A stretch of 32,712 bases of DNA from JAAYXS01 sp043820985. GTDB lineage: Bacteria; Planctomycetota; Phycisphaerae; UBA1845; Fen-1342. Shown here piece after piece: positions 15,692 through 24,609 of this stretch (its first letter is position 1; the number at the start of each line of letters is the position of its first letter). The stretch lies in contig JBDRDH010000098.1 in the NCBI GenBank assembly GCA_043820985.1, positions 1-32,712 on the forward strand. Reading direction: 5' to 3'. The translations under genes and the position numbers were made by a program. Under the pieces are notes generated by a model. It was not told where the DNA came from. It searched no databases and was given only the letters and a program-made list of their open reading frames with translations.

Positions 15692-17590
15692 ATGATTACA
15701 CGCGGCAGCCTATGTGGAGTTGTGATAATGACCTTGACCGCATGCCTGCTGGCAACAGCCCCGGTGGCCAGTGCTGGAGATACCCAAAAGGTTCCGGCAC
15801 GAAGTGAGGTCGAAGAGCAGTACCGCTGGAACCTCGACAGTATCTTCACCAGTATGGCCGAGTGGGAAAAGGAATACGCCGCGGTCGGGCAGCAGATCGC
15901 CGACGTCGAGAAGTTCCGTGGTCGGCTGAGCGAGAGCGCGGAGACCCTGTTGGCGGCGCTGAAGCTACAGGACGATACGGAAGCACGTTTGGCACGCGTC
16001 TACGTGTACACGTCACTACTGAGCGACCAGGACACCCGCATCGGCGATAACCAGGCTCTCAAAGCCCGCGCCCGGGCCTTGGCCGTCAAGTACGGCGCCG
16101 CCACGTCATGGGCCAGCCCCGAGCTGACCTCGATCGACTTCAACATTATCGAGGGCTGGATGGCGGAGAATGAGGAACTGGCCGTCTACGCCCAGACCTT
16201 TGATGATATCTTCCGTCAGAAGAAACACATCCTCTCCGAACGCGAGGAGAAGCTCATCAGTCTGGCCGGCGAGATCTTCTCCACGCCCGGCACCACGTAC
16301 AACCTCTTCGCGAATGCCGACTTACAGTACCCCACCATCAAGGACACTGATGGAAGCGACATTGAACTCAGCGACTCCGCGTTCTACATCCTCATGCGTT
16401 CACCCGACCGGCGCGTTCGCGCGGATGCCTATAAAGGCATCGTCGGATCCTACGCCAAGTTCCGTAACACGGCCGCCTCGTTGCTTAACGGCGCGGTGCA
16501 GAACCACATCTTCAGCGTCAAGGCCCGTGGCTACGACAGTTGCCTGGCGGCGGCGCTGGATGACGGAAATATTCCGGTCGGCGTCTACAACAACCTGATC
16601 AACACGGTCAACGACAACCTGCCCCTGCTGCACCGCTATCAGTCGATCCGCAAGCGCGCCCTCAAGCTGCACGACGGTGTACATGCCTATGACCTCTTCG
16701 CCCCCTTCGTCAGCGAACGGAAGCTCGAATACTCGTACGAGGAAGGCGTCGAGGCCATGTACGCGGCACTGGCGCCGCTCGGCCCGGACTATCTCAACAC
16801 CGTCAAGCAGGGCGTCGAGTCTCGTTGGATCGACGTCTACCCCAACGAGGGCAAGCGCAGCGGAGCCTATTCCAGCGGCACCTACCTGACGCAGCCGTTC
16901 ATCCTGCTCAACTTCCACGGCGGCTACGATGAAGTTTCAACGCTGGCGCACGAGATGGGGCACTCGATGCACTCCTATCTCTCGCGTAGCAACCAGCCGT
17001 ACACCTACGCCAGCTACGACATCTTCTGTGCCGAGGTCGCTTCGGTCACGAACGAGATCCTGTTGCAGGACTACACGCTCGAGCGCATCGAGGACCCGCA
17101 ACTCAAGCTCTATCTGCTGGTTGAGCTGCTGGAGGGCGTCCGGGGCACGCTCTTCCGCCAGACCATGTTCAGCGAGTTCGAGCAGCGCATTCACGAGATG
17201 GCCGAAGAGGGTATACCCCTGACTGCCGACTCCCTGGACGCCGCTTACGGCAAAATCATGAAGAAGTACTACGGTCCGGATTACACCCACGACGAGCTGG
17301 TCAACAGCTACTGGATCCGGATCCCGCACTTCTACTACAACTTCTACGTGTACAAGTACGCCACCAGCTACTGCGCTTCGGCCAATATCGCCCGACGTAT
17401 CAGGGAGGGCGAGCCTGGTGCCGTCGAGGCGTACTTGCAGTTCCTCAAGAGTGGTTCGAGTCAGTACCCGATCGATTTGCTGAAGGCGGCCCGCGTCGAC
17501 ATGACCTCGGCCGAGCCGATCAACGACGCCATGCGGCACTTCGGCAAGCTACTCGATCAGACCGAGGAGCTGCTTGACCGCATTGAATAA
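15692..17590 (+). CDS. pepF: Exported M3-family oligoendopeptidase (PepF-like)
   Basis: A 632-residue zinc peptidase. ATG 15692 follows GCGAGGAT at 8 bases and begins a signal peptide (residues 1-27, cleavage after VASA). The mature protein starts with the PepF-type WNLDSIF motif, followed by the helical M3 fold. The catalytic centre is HEMGH (420-424) within STLAHEMGHSMHSYLS, and the third ligand is probably Glu448 in FCAEVASVTNE. The C-terminal YKYATSYCASANIA and FLKSGSSQYPIDLLKAARVDM blocks are standard for oligoendopeptidase F. Most PepF enzymes are cytosolic, so the signal peptide points to a periplasmic peptide-degrading role. Upstream codons to 15491 show no coding character. A hairpin follows the stop. 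Confidence 0.9.
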   Translation: MITRGSLCGVVIMTLTACLLATAPVASAGDTQKVPARSEVEEQYRWNLDSIFTSMAEWEKEYAAVGQQIADVEKFRGRLSESAETLLAALKLQDDTEARLARVYVYTSLLSDQDTRIGDNQALKARARALAVKYGAATSWASPELTSIDFNIIEGWMAENEELAVYAQTFDDIFRQKKHILSEREEKLISLAGEIFSTPGTTYNLFANADLQYPTIKDTDGSDIELSDSAFYILMRSPDRRVRADAYKGIVGSYAKFRNTAASLLNGAVQNHIFSVKARGYDSCLAAALDDGNIPVGVYNNLINTVNDNLPLLHRYQSIRKRALKLHDGVHAYDLFAPFVSERKLEYSYEEGVEAMYAALAPLGPDYLNTVKQGVESRWIDVYPNEGKRSGAYSSGTYLTQPFILLNFHGGYDEVSTLAHEMGHSMHSYLSRSNQPYTYASYDIFCAEVASVTNEILLQDYTLERIEDPQLKLYLLVELLEGVRGTLFRQTMFSEFEQRIHEMAEEGIPLTADSLDAAYGKIMKKYYGPDYTHDELVNSYWIRIPHFYYNFYVYKYATSYCASANIARRIREGEPGAVEAYLQFLKSGSSQYPIDLLKAARVDMTSAEPINDAMRHFGKLLDQTEELLDRIE

Positions 17591-17647
17591 GGGCGTCACC
17601 AACGGGATGGAGGGCCATGCCCAGGCCGCATGCCCTCCAATCCAAGC

Positions 17648-17682
17648 GGGTGCCATGCCCAAGCTGAAGGCGCGGGCATGAG
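17648..17682 (+). repeat. REP-like palindromic repeat, copy 2
   Basis: Matches 53-87 at 34 of 35 bases. The outer stem CATGCCC/GGGCATG is intact. In the inner stem the single change makes a G-T(U) pair from an A-T pair (GCT with GGC instead of AGC), so the fold is kept. Confidence 0.75.
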
Positions 17683-17690
17683 TATGGGGC

Positions 17691-17729
17691 CTTGGCCATG
17701 GCCGCGCTTACAGCTTGGCCATGGCACCC
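17691..17729 (-). repeat. REP-like palindromic repeat, inverted copy 3
   Basis: Read on the minus strand it begins GGGTGCCATGGCCAAGCTG and continues with TAAGCGCGGCCATGG. Compared with copies 1 and 2, both arms of the outer stem have changed (CATGGCC with GGCCATG), a compensatory pair. The inner stem GCT/AGC is kept with loop GTA. Confidence 0.75.
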
Positions 17730-17852
17730 GCAATGCCGAAGGCGCGGATTGTCACACGGTGCGTTCCGCGCGCAAAAGCGGGCACGCGGCTATCCCGGCC
17801 GCGCGCCCGGTCAGTTTATACCAGTTGAGCCGGCCATCAGCCGGCGCTGGGC

Positions 17853-18098
17853 CTAGGCGAGGAATTGCGGAAGCTGATCAAGAACAGCCTTAACAACCGT
17901 CGCTTGATCCTCGGCCGCATCATTGGCCAGGCCCAGGAAGAACGCCTGAAGGAACGTGGTGGCCAGTTGTGTCGCGGCCCCCTCGACACCACTCAATATC
18001 TGGGTACGTACGTTAGGGTCGCAACCTGTCAGGACAAACACGCCCCCGGACACCACGGTCAGCAACCACAGCCGGCTGCGGATCATCAATGTTCGCAT
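17853..18098 (-). CDS. Small putative lipoprotein
   Basis: An 81-residue protein. ATG 18098 has AAGGAGAA upstream. The signal segment RLWLLTVVSGGVFV is followed by the lipobox LTGC, so the mature lipoprotein starts at Cys26 (GCDPNVRTQILSG). The mature 56 residues are mostly amphipathic helix (GVEGAATQLATTFLQAFFLG, then DQATVVKAVLDQLPQFLA). No family is recognised. It is similar in size and design to the lipoprotein at 10429-10671 but not clearly homologous. It is convergent with pepF across the palindrome cluster. Confidence 0.7.
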   Translation of the reverse strand: MRTLMIRSRLWLLTVVSGGVFVLTGCDPNVRTQILSGVEGAATQLATTFLQAFFLGLANDAAEDQATVVKAVLDQLPQFLA

Positions 18099-18254
18099 CG
18101 AAATCTTCTCCTTAACCACCCGCTCACCGGGTACTCATAATCGCTATCGCTCTCCGGCCTCACGGCACTGGTATACATATCATCGGACGCTGACCTGCCA
18201 GAACTCAGCCGAGTCTGATATTAGCCGCAAAGACTACCCCCCTACCCAGCTCAT

Positions 18255-19460
18255 TTAGCCGTCACCATCCTCGTCAGGTTCGGGTTTACCGGACGTTTCC
18301 TCACGCTTGGATTTCGGTGGAACTTTCTCGGCAGCTTCTCTTTGGGCCCGCGTGGGGATTTTCTCCAGCCGGGGTTTGAGCTGCTTGTCGAAGATATCCT
18401 CGATCGGAGCCAACAACTTTGTGCGCCGGTCGGACAGTTCAGCCAGACGAGCGGTTTTAACCTGGTCTTTGGAGCCTTTCAGCGCTGCTGCCTGTTGTTC
18501 CAGCTTTTCAATCTCTGCCTTGCGGACGCGTATGTACTTGCAACCCTGCTCCTGGCAGCTCTTCAGAATCTTTTGAGCCCGTTCCTGCTGATCCGGCGTG
18601 AGCTGATAACGGGCTATGAACTCACGCACATAGGCTTCCCAACGACTCTCGAAATCGGTTCCGGCCATGGATTTCGGGTTCCGTGAATCCCGTGGACGAG
18701 AGCCTGAATGTCGATCTTTTGGTGTGCTCTCACTCATCTTCCGTGGGCTACGTTCCGAGGGGCGTCTGGCGTTACTCTGGTTGTCAGCAGGACTCGGAGT
18801 CGGGCGGTGAGTCGTATCGGATCGTGCCGTGGGACTGCTGACGCGCGGTACGACGGGCTCCTGGAGTTGAGCACGACGAGCGTCCGCGCGCCGTTGCTCG
18901 GCCAAGCGCTGAGACTGTTTGAATTTGCGCGGGTTACGGAACTCGTCCACGCTCATCTGTCCAGTGAGCATCCGTTGGAGCTGATTCTCGGTGGTATTGA
19001 AGCTCTCATGCATAAGTTTGAGGTCTTCATCGTGGATGAGCTTCTGCTCTTCCGTGAGAATCTCACGCCACTCGCTGTTGGCTTCAACAATGACCAGCTT
19101 GGCGTCCTCATAAATAGGACGCACTTGACGACCCCACTCGATCAGTTCTTCCGGAGACATGTCTCCGCCGGTCCGCACCTCAAAGAGCTGGTCCACTACA
19201 TCCTGCAAGTTTCCCTCATAACGTGCGAGAAATGAATCCACCCGTTCGCGGACCAACTCCTGCGTGAAAGCATCCTGATCCGCGGTCAGGTCGTACTTGC
19301 GCGAGAGGAAGTGGATGTAATTGTCCAGCATGGCCTCGATGTTAACGAGACTGCTGAACCCGCGGTTCGAGGGCTTATCGTTCTGAGCCGTGGCCGGCAA
19401 GACCAGACCGGCCAGGATCGTCAGAAGGATCGCCGCTCGTATTAACGTCCGGAAATCCAC
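18255..19460 (-). CDS. Exported coiled-coil protein with two LTxxQ-like motifs
   Basis: A 401-residue protein. GTG 19460 is preferred because GGAG lies 8 bases upstream; the GTG at 19469 overlaps that GGAG. A signal peptide spans residues 1-25 (cleavage after PATA). Two similar helical parts, each with Y-x-L-T-x-D-Q (KYDLTADQDAFTQELV near residue 54 and RYQLTPDQQERAQKIL near residue 290), resemble the LTxxQ motif of Spy/CpxP-like periplasmic proteins. A Ser/Arg/Pro-rich linker of about 80 residues joins them. The end is a Lys/Glu-rich coiled coil and an acidic tail (EPDEDGDG). Function is unknown; a periplasmic sensor or chaperone-like role is only an inference from the motif. It is divergent from the phosphatase gene. 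Confidence 0.65.
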   Translation of the reverse strand: MDFRTLIRAAILLTILAGLVLPATAQNDKPSNRGFSSLVNIEAMLDNYIHFLSRKYDLTADQDAFTQELVRERVDSFLARYEGNLQDVVDQLFEVRTGGDMSPEELIEWGRQVRPIYEDAKLVIVEANSEWREILTEEQKLIHDEDLKLMHESFNTTENQLQRMLTGQMSVDEFRNPRKFKQSQRLAEQRRADARRAQLQEPVVPRVSSPTARSDTTHRPTPSPADNQSNARRPSERSPRKMSESTPKDRHSGSRPRDSRNPKSMAGTDFESRWEAYVREFIARYQLTPDQQERAQKILKSCQEQGCKYIRVRKAEIEKLEQQAAALKGSKDQVKTARLAELSDRRTKLLAPIEDIFDKQLKPRLEKIPTRAQREAAEKVPPKSKREETSGKPEPDEDGDG

Positions 19461-19603
19461 AGAATGCACTCCACATAGCCAAGAGTAGACGAAGTCGCTA
19501 CCTTCATTGAGAATCCATGCTCACCCGGATATTATACTTCTTTTCGGTCAATTGGTTGCGTTACGTTTCATCACCTAGGTTGTTAGACACCCCGAGGCCC
19601 TGG

Positions 19604-20254
19604 ATGTTGCCAGAAGGTAAACGTCCGAAACTGTGCATATTTGACCTCGACGGCACCCTGGTTGATTCTCTGCCAGATATCGCCGAGGCTTTGAACGATT
19701 GTCTGGAGCTACTGGGGCTCCCGACCCGCCCGGTGAATGCGTATCGCTACCTGGTCGGCGAAGGTGTGCCAACGCTGTGCCGGCGGGCGCTCGGCGAAAC
19801 ACATCCCCTTTTGGTTGATAGACTTACAGAGCTGGCGCGGGCCAGGTATCGCATTCGGCCCTTGAAGCACACGCAACCATATCCGGGCGTCTTTGAACTT
19901 ATAGGACGTTTACATGCGGCCGGAGTTAAGCTGGCGGTGCTATCTAACAAGCCCCACGAGTTGACGATTCGTGTCGTACAGGCTTTTTGGCCCGCCAATC
20001 ATTTCCACTACCTCCAGGGATATGTCGAGGAGGAGTATCGCAAACCGCATCCATATTACGTTAATCAGATCTGCCGACACCTGGGAGTTGAGCCGGCCGA
20101 CACCTGGATCATTGGCGACACCCCTACCGACATCCAGACCGCCGTGCGCAGCGGTATTGTGGGTATCGGTGTAACCTGGGGCTTCCGTACCCGGGCGGAT
20201 CTTGAGGCCGCCGATGCCCGGTACATCATCGACCGCCCCGAGGAACTCGGTTGA
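19604..20254 (+). CDS. HAD-family phosphatase, phosphoglycolate-phosphatase-like
   Basis: A 216-residue HAD hydrolase. ATG 19604 (GAGG 6 bases upstream) gives the usual length and places the motif I Asp pair at residues 14 and 16 (FDLDGTLVDS). The upstream ATG at 19517 would add 29 residues not typical for the family. Motif II is LSNKPHE, the motif III lysine is in EYRKPHPYYV, and motif IV is IIGDTPTDIQTA. The cap is the helical C1 type after DSLPDIAEAL. Gph-like enzymes remove 2-phosphoglycolate, while PpaX or nucleotide phosphatases are alternatives, so the substrate is uncertain. It may share a transcript with pepA 126 bases downstream. Confidence 0.85.
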   Translation: MLPEGKRPKLCIFDLDGTLVDSLPDIAEALNDCLELLGLPTRPVNAYRYLVGEGVPTLCRRALGETHPLLVDRLTELARARYRIRPLKHTQPYPGVFELIGRLHAAGVKLAVLSNKPHELTIRVVQAFWPANHFHYLQGYVEEEYRKPHPYYVNQICRHLGVEPADTWIIGDTPTDIQTAVRSGIVGIGVTWGFRTRADLEAADARYIIDRPEELG

Positions 20255-20380
20255 ACCACGGCTGATCCCGCACCCGCGCGCGATGTTAACCAGCTTCCGC
20301 GATCCGGCTACTCATGGTACGCTCCGCACACACATGCACCGCATACCGTGTGGAATCGAGAGAATCTGAAGGAAGACCGC

Positions 20381-21883
20381 ATGACTCAGAATGGAACCAG
20401 GTTTGAATTTGTAGGCCGCGAGAAAGCCGCCCCAATAGCCGACGTTTTGCTGGTGCCGCTGGTAACCATGCCTCAACCACCCCTGCAGTTAGTCACACAA
20501 GTGGACGCCGTCTGCCACGATGCGGTATCCGAGCTTATCGCTGTTAAGGCTCTGGGAAATAAACCTGGACACTTGGCGCATACGACCCGTAGCGGCGCCT
20601 ACCGTCGCATTCTGGTAATCAGTCTGGGCGAGAAAGACAAACTTACCACCCACGAGATTCGACGGGCCGCCGCCAGCGCCGCGCATTGGCTGGTCTCGGA
20701 ACGTATCAGCCGGGCGGCCCTGTGGATCGATGGACTGGCCATAGGCGGTCTTAACCGGGCCACCGCCGATTGGGCGGCCGGCATGACGCTGGCGGGCTTC
20801 CGCTTTGGGGAATTTCGCGAACCTGACAAGAACAGTGTCTCAAAGGTGCGTATTGAGATCTGCTCAAGTCAGACCGGCCATGTTCGCCGGGTACTGCCGG
20901 AAGTGCGCGATGAAGTGACCATCAGCCAGGCAACCAATTACGCGCGGCGTCTGGCGCACCTGCCGGCCAATATCATTAATCCAACCTCACTCGCCGCCGA
21001 AGCCCGTAAGCTGGCCAGGAATAGCAAGCTCAAATGCACGGTGCTGGACACGGCCCAGGTCAAACGTCTCGGCATGGGTGGATTGGTGGCGGTGGGCTCC
21101 GGCGCGGCGCATGGCCCCTGCCTGATTCAGCTCGAGTATCGTGCCGCGCCACGCACTCGGCGTACCACGGTGCTGGTTGGTAAAGCGATCACCTTTGACA
21201 CGGGTGGTTATTCAATCAAGCCCTCGGCCGGACTGGAGGAGATGAAGTACGACAAGTGCGGCGGTACCACCGTGCTTGGTATCATGAAGGCGGTCGCGGA
21301 TCTGAAACTCAAGTGCAACGTGATCGGGCTGGTTGCCGCCGCCGAGAACGCGGTCTCCGAACGAGCGTACCGTCCCGGCGATATTCTGAAGATGATGAGC
21401 GGTAAGACCGTGGAAGTTATCAGCACCGACGCTGAAGGTCGTTTGGTGCTGGCGGACGCCCTATGGTATGCCCAAAAACGGCTTAAGCCGACCGAGATCA
21501 TCGATCTGGCCACGCTGACCGGGGGCGCCAACATCGCACTCGGCAAGGCGGCCGCCGCCCTGATGGCCAACAATGACGAACTGGCCGGTGAACTGGGTGA
21601 GTGTGGCCGGCGGACATACGAACGGCTCTGGCGGCTGCCCCTTTGGGATGATTACCGCGAGTTGATCAAGGCCAAGGATGCCGATCTCAGGAACTCGGCC
21701 AGCAAGCGCGACGCGCACACGATCGTGGGCGGAATGTTTCTCCAGGAATTCATCCAGAAGGGCATTGCCTGGGCACACATCGACATTGCGGCGGTGGCCA
21801 CGTCGGACAACGACAAGAACTCCAATGGAAAAGGTGCCACCGGCTTTGGCGTGCGCTTGCTGGTTGATTACCTGCGGCGTTAG
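20381..21883 (+). CDS. pepA: Leucyl aminopeptidase (M17)
   Basis: A 500-residue cytosolic aminopeptidase that removes N-terminal residues from peptides with two metal ions. ATG 20381 follows GAAGGAAG. The N-terminal regulatory domain is divergent. The catalytic domain carries Lys268 and Asp273 in VGKAITFDTGG, Asp291 in MKYDKCGG, and Asp350, Glu352 and Arg354 in STDAEGRLVLADAL, matching the metal and bicarbonate-site residues of the family with even spacing. The signature normally begins NTDAEGR; here Asn is Ser. The downstream folE gene is 49 bases away and probably cotranscribed, although the two have no functional link. Confidence 0.92.
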   Translation: MTQNGTRFEFVGREKAAPIADVLLVPLVTMPQPPLQLVTQVDAVCHDAVSELIAVKALGNKPGHLAHTTRSGAYRRILVISLGEKDKLTTHEIRRAAASAAHWLVSERISRAALWIDGLAIGGLNRATADWAAGMTLAGFRFGEFREPDKNSVSKVRIEICSSQTGHVRRVLPEVRDEVTISQATNYARRLAHLPANIINPTSLAAEARKLARNSKLKCTVLDTAQVKRLGMGGLVAVGSGAAHGPCLIQLEYRAAPRTRRTTVLVGKAITFDTGGYSIKPSAGLEEMKYDKCGGTTVLGIMKAVADLKLKCNVIGLVAAAENAVSERAYRPGDILKMMSGKTVEVISTDAEGRLVLADALWYAQKRLKPTEIIDLATLTGGANIALGKAAAALMANNDELAGELGECGRRTYERLWRLPLWDDYRELIKAKDADLRNSASKRDAHTIVGGMFLQEFIQKGIAWAHIDIAAVATSDNDKNSNGKGATGFGVRLLVDYLRR

Positions 21884-21932
21884 AGCGCCGGCATTTTGTG
21901 CCATAATCCAAACAAACTGATAGAAGGTACAG

Positions 21933-22517
21933 ATGGCGAAGACCAGGCCTGACAGCAATCCGGTTGATCTGGACCGCATCGCGCATGCCGTGCGCGAGAT
22001 CCTGCTGGCGGTTGGGGAGGATCCGGATCGCGAGGGACTGCGCCGCACGCCGCTGCGGGTCGCCAATATGTACGCGGAGCTGTTCGCCGGTCTACATCAG
22101 GACGCCGAAGCGCATCTGGAAGCCATGTTTGACGAGGATCACCACGAAATGGTGGCGCTGCGCGGTATCCCGTTTAACAGCGTATGCGAGCATCACCTAA
22201 TGCCCTTCGAGGGTCAGGCCCATATCGCCTACATCCCGGGCGGCAAGATCCTGGGATTGTCCAAGCTGGCTCGCATAGTCGATGTATATTCACGCCGGCC
22301 ACAAGTACAAGAGCGCCTCACCTCACAGATCGCCGACCTGTTGGCTCAGCGGGTTAACGTCCGTGGTTGTGCCGTGGTGCTGGAGGCGGTCCACACCTGC
22401 ATGACGTGCCGGGGAGTCAGGAAATCCGGCAGTGAAGTGGTCACGTCGGCGCTGCGCGGCCTGATGCAAACCAACCAGAGCACCCGCGCTGAAGCCCTGG
22501 GGCTGCTGCATAAGTGA
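21933..22517 (+). CDS. folE: GTP cyclohydrolase I
   Basis: A 194-residue enzyme that converts GTP to 7,8-dihydroneopterin triphosphate, the first step to folate and other pterins. ATG 21933 has AGAAGGT upstream. Zinc ligands are Cys85 and His88 in SVCEHHLMPF and Cys156 in HTCMTCRGV. Other family blocks are EDPDREGLRRTPLRVA, HIAYIPGG, LGLSKLARIVD, RRPQVQERLTSQIA and GVRKSGSEVVTSALRG. Length is normal. The position after the catalytic-site Cys that is commonly Met (CMTMRG) is Cys here. It is followed by a strong terminator. Confidence 0.95.
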   Translation: MAKTRPDSNPVDLDRIAHAVREILLAVGEDPDREGLRRTPLRVANMYAELFAGLHQDAEAHLEAMFDEDHHEMVALRGIPFNSVCEHHLMPFEGQAHIAYIPGGKILGLSKLARIVDVYSRRPQVQERLTSQIADLLAQRVNVRGCAVVLEAVHTCMTCRGVRKSGSEVVTSALRGLMQTNQSTRAEALGLLHK

Positions 22518-22553
22518 CCGGGCTGGCATCCGTAGCGCGAATGAGTAAATACA

Positions 22554-22590
22554 ACACGACCGCTGGCGATCCCAGCGGTCGTGTGTTTAT
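22554..22590. terminator. Intrinsic terminator after folE
   Basis: A 13-bp perfect stem (22554-22566 with 22572-22584, core CGACCGCTGG/CCAGCGGTCG) with loop CGATC is followed by GTTTAT. It lies between convergent genes and may work in both directions. Confidence 0.8.
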
Positions 22591-22654
22591 AACATCCCGG
22601 TTGTATCAGTTTCAATGTCGCGTCCGGGCTATGTTCCAGACGTGATATATGCTG

Positions 22655-24583
22655 CTATTTGTCGGGATCGCTGGGCTCCTCGGCCGTGGCCGCGTCTTCC
22701 TGTGGTTCAGTCGTGGGTTCGGTTGTTGGCGGCGGGGGTGGCTCGCGATAATTGGTGATGGTTTTGGTATACATCTTCTGACCGTCAAAGGTGGTCTGCG
22801 AGCAACGCGACTGGAAGAAGTTCAACTCCTCGACCACGTTGCCAACCTTGCTGGCCGCCGTCAACATGGCGCGACCAAAGGGATTCTGAGCCAGTTCAGG
22901 TACGAACATGCCGATCATCGGCACCATTTTGAAAACCTGACCCAGCTCTTCGCCCAACTTCGTGAGATCGGTGAACTCCAGCATGCTGACTTCCGACTCG
23001 ACCTTGAGCCCTTCCGCGATGAAGCGCTTGTTGGTGGAGAAGTTCGGTGTCTCGCCCGCGGCCGTGTTCAACGCCGCCTCGACCGCGGCCGTGTTTGAAC
23101 CTATCAAGAGTTGGCCATGAGCCACTCCCAAGGTAGGCTGGCCGAGCATGGCCAGCATGGGATGCACAATAACACTGAAGCCTTCGGCCCCCTCGATCTT
23201 GGCGTCACGGACCATGCCACTCTGCTGTTCGAGGAATGGTGCGATTTCGAGCATCAGCCGGTCGATCATGGCGCGGGCTTTGTCCTCATCCTTGACACTC
23301 AGCATAAAGACCGAGGATGACGGGCTGTAAGCCGACTTGCCGGGAATGGTGAAGGTGCCCAGGCCACCGCCGATCCAGCCCAGGATGTCCTCTTCAAAGT
23401 TGATGCCCGCGGTTTCCTTCAGGTCGGCCTTGGCCGCCTCCCACTCGAGCAACATCTGCTCGCCCTCCGGCACGCTCTTACCAATGAATGCAATCACGCC
23501 GTCATACAGCGCGCGGATGTTGACACCGCTCCAGACGCTGAAGTTCTGGGCATTCTCGGGGATGAATTTGAGCGGCTCGGTCAAAACACCATTGCCGCAC
23601 AACGTTTTGTATAGCGCCTTGTTTTTGGCGTCGTCCTTGAATACGGCGCTGGCATCGGCAGTCGTCTTCATGCCATCAGTAGTCGCCACGGCCGCGATGT
23701 AGTCAAAGATGTCAACTTCCTCGAGGATCTTGGCGGGCAGCGCCTTAATCTCCGGTTCGAGTTCCTCGCCGGTCGGATCGGCCATGGAAATCGCCCCATC
23801 CATCACGGCTCGGACCTGTCCCAGGAAGCGCGCGGTATCTATGAAGAACAGATTGTCCGTTGGCGCGGGCAACTGCTTGAAGGCCGTCTGAAAGCGCTCC
23901 GTCTTAATCAGGGCCTGACCTTCCTCGCCATGCAGTAAGGCCAAGGTCTGTTCCGGCAGGGTCTGGCCGAAGGCAATCATGATCGTGCCTTGCTCGCGCG
24001 CCAGCATGAGGCCCAGCGGGAAGGGACTCTCGGCCACGCCCAGGGTATGGACGAGAGAGTCACCTTCGCCCTGGGTGCTGAGGACCAATTCGCCTTCGCC
24101 GGCAAAACTCCGTAAGTTGGTCAGAATCGCGACCAGTCCCTCATAGTTGCTGGCGGCCTTGTCCGGGGATGATTTGAAGAGTGTTACGATCTCCGGCGTG
24201 GGGAATGAGAGCTTCATGGCGAAGGCGAATTCTTCTTCTGCCAGCCCACCCCACTCGACACCCAGCAACAGATCGTTGAACTGCTGCCATTGCTGCTCGA
24301 ATTCCTCGATCTCACCACCATTCTGCTGCCACAATCCCTTAAAGAAGGTGCGCAGATCTTTCTCGAAATGCTGCTCCTCGATCTTCTTCCACACGCGGGC
24401 GTGTTGTTCCTTAATGAACGCCAGCCCGTCATGGTCGCGGGTTTGCCACACGATGGTGGCGTCAGCCGGAATAGCTCCCGCAAGCTTGAAGTCCTTGATT
24501 CCCGCCACGGCGGGTAAGGCCAGTGCGAGCACTCCCAGCGCTAGTATCAGACACTTGGATAGCCGTGTAGCTGCATTTCTCAT
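22655..24583 (-). CDS. Secreted DUF3352-like protein
   Basis: A 642-residue exported protein. Two ATGs follow GGAAGGAG; 24583 has the better 9-base spacing (24589 has 3). A signal peptide covers residues 1-27 (LILALGVLALALPAVAG). The body has alternating alpha/beta segments typical of DUF3352-like proteins of planctomycetes (IPADATIVWQTRDHDGLAFI near the start, DNLFFIDTARFLGQVRAV, FSVWSGVNIRALYD, EDILGWIGGGLGTFTIPG, PTLGVAHGQLLIGSNTAAVEAAL). The end is a Pro/Thr/Glu-rich tail. No catalytic motif is seen. A GC hairpin lies in the leader (24610-24633). The role is unknown; the family assignment rests on overall pattern and is moderate. Confidence 0.65.
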   Translation of the reverse strand: MRNAATRLSKCLILALGVLALALPAVAGIKDFKLAGAIPADATIVWQTRDHDGLAFIKEQHARVWKKIEEQHFEKDLRTFFKGLWQQNGGEIEEFEQQWQQFNDLLLGVEWGGLAEEEFAFAMKLSFPTPEIVTLFKSSPDKAASNYEGLVAILTNLRSFAGEGELVLSTQGEGDSLVHTLGVAESPFPLGLMLAREQGTIMIAFGQTLPEQTLALLHGEEGQALIKTERFQTAFKQLPAPTDNLFFIDTARFLGQVRAVMDGAISMADPTGEELEPEIKALPAKILEEVDIFDYIAAVATTDGMKTTADASAVFKDDAKNKALYKTLCGNGVLTEPLKFIPENAQNFSVWSGVNIRALYDGVIAFIGKSVPEGEQMLLEWEAAKADLKETAGINFEEDILGWIGGGLGTFTIPGKSAYSPSSSVFMLSVKDEDKARAMIDRLMLEIAPFLEQQSGMVRDAKIEGAEGFSVIVHPMLAMLGQPTLGVAHGQLLIGSNTAAVEAALNTAAGETPNFSTNKRFIAEGLKVESEVSMLEFTDLTKLGEELGQVFKMVPMIGMFVPELAQNPFGRAMLTAASKVGNVVEELNFFQSRCSQTTFDGQKMYTKTITNYREPPPPPTTEPTTEPQEDAATAEEPSDPDK

Positions 24584-24609
24584 GAGCATTTTCTCCTTCC
24601 AGGTTTAAC

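Larger units (their letters stand above)
17591..17852. repeat. Cluster of palindromic repeats between convergent genes
   Basis: At least five stem-forming elements lie in 262 bases. The first is 17609-17638, GGAGGG-CATG against CATG-CCCTCC with one bulge. The second is 17648-17682, the direct copy of the element at 53-87. The third, 17691-17729, is the inverted relative. The fourth is 17779-17809, an 11-position stem with one mismatch. The last is 17829-17845, GCCGGC-CATCA-GCCGGC. The outer ones may terminate the convergent transcripts of pepF and the small lipoprotein gene, but none has a long T tract. Confidence 0.7.

Noticed and set aside
19517..19603. Longer N-terminus for the HAD phosphatase
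   Set aside because: The ATG at 19604 has a better ribosome site and gives the usual distance to FDLDGT; the extra 29 residues do not resemble the family.
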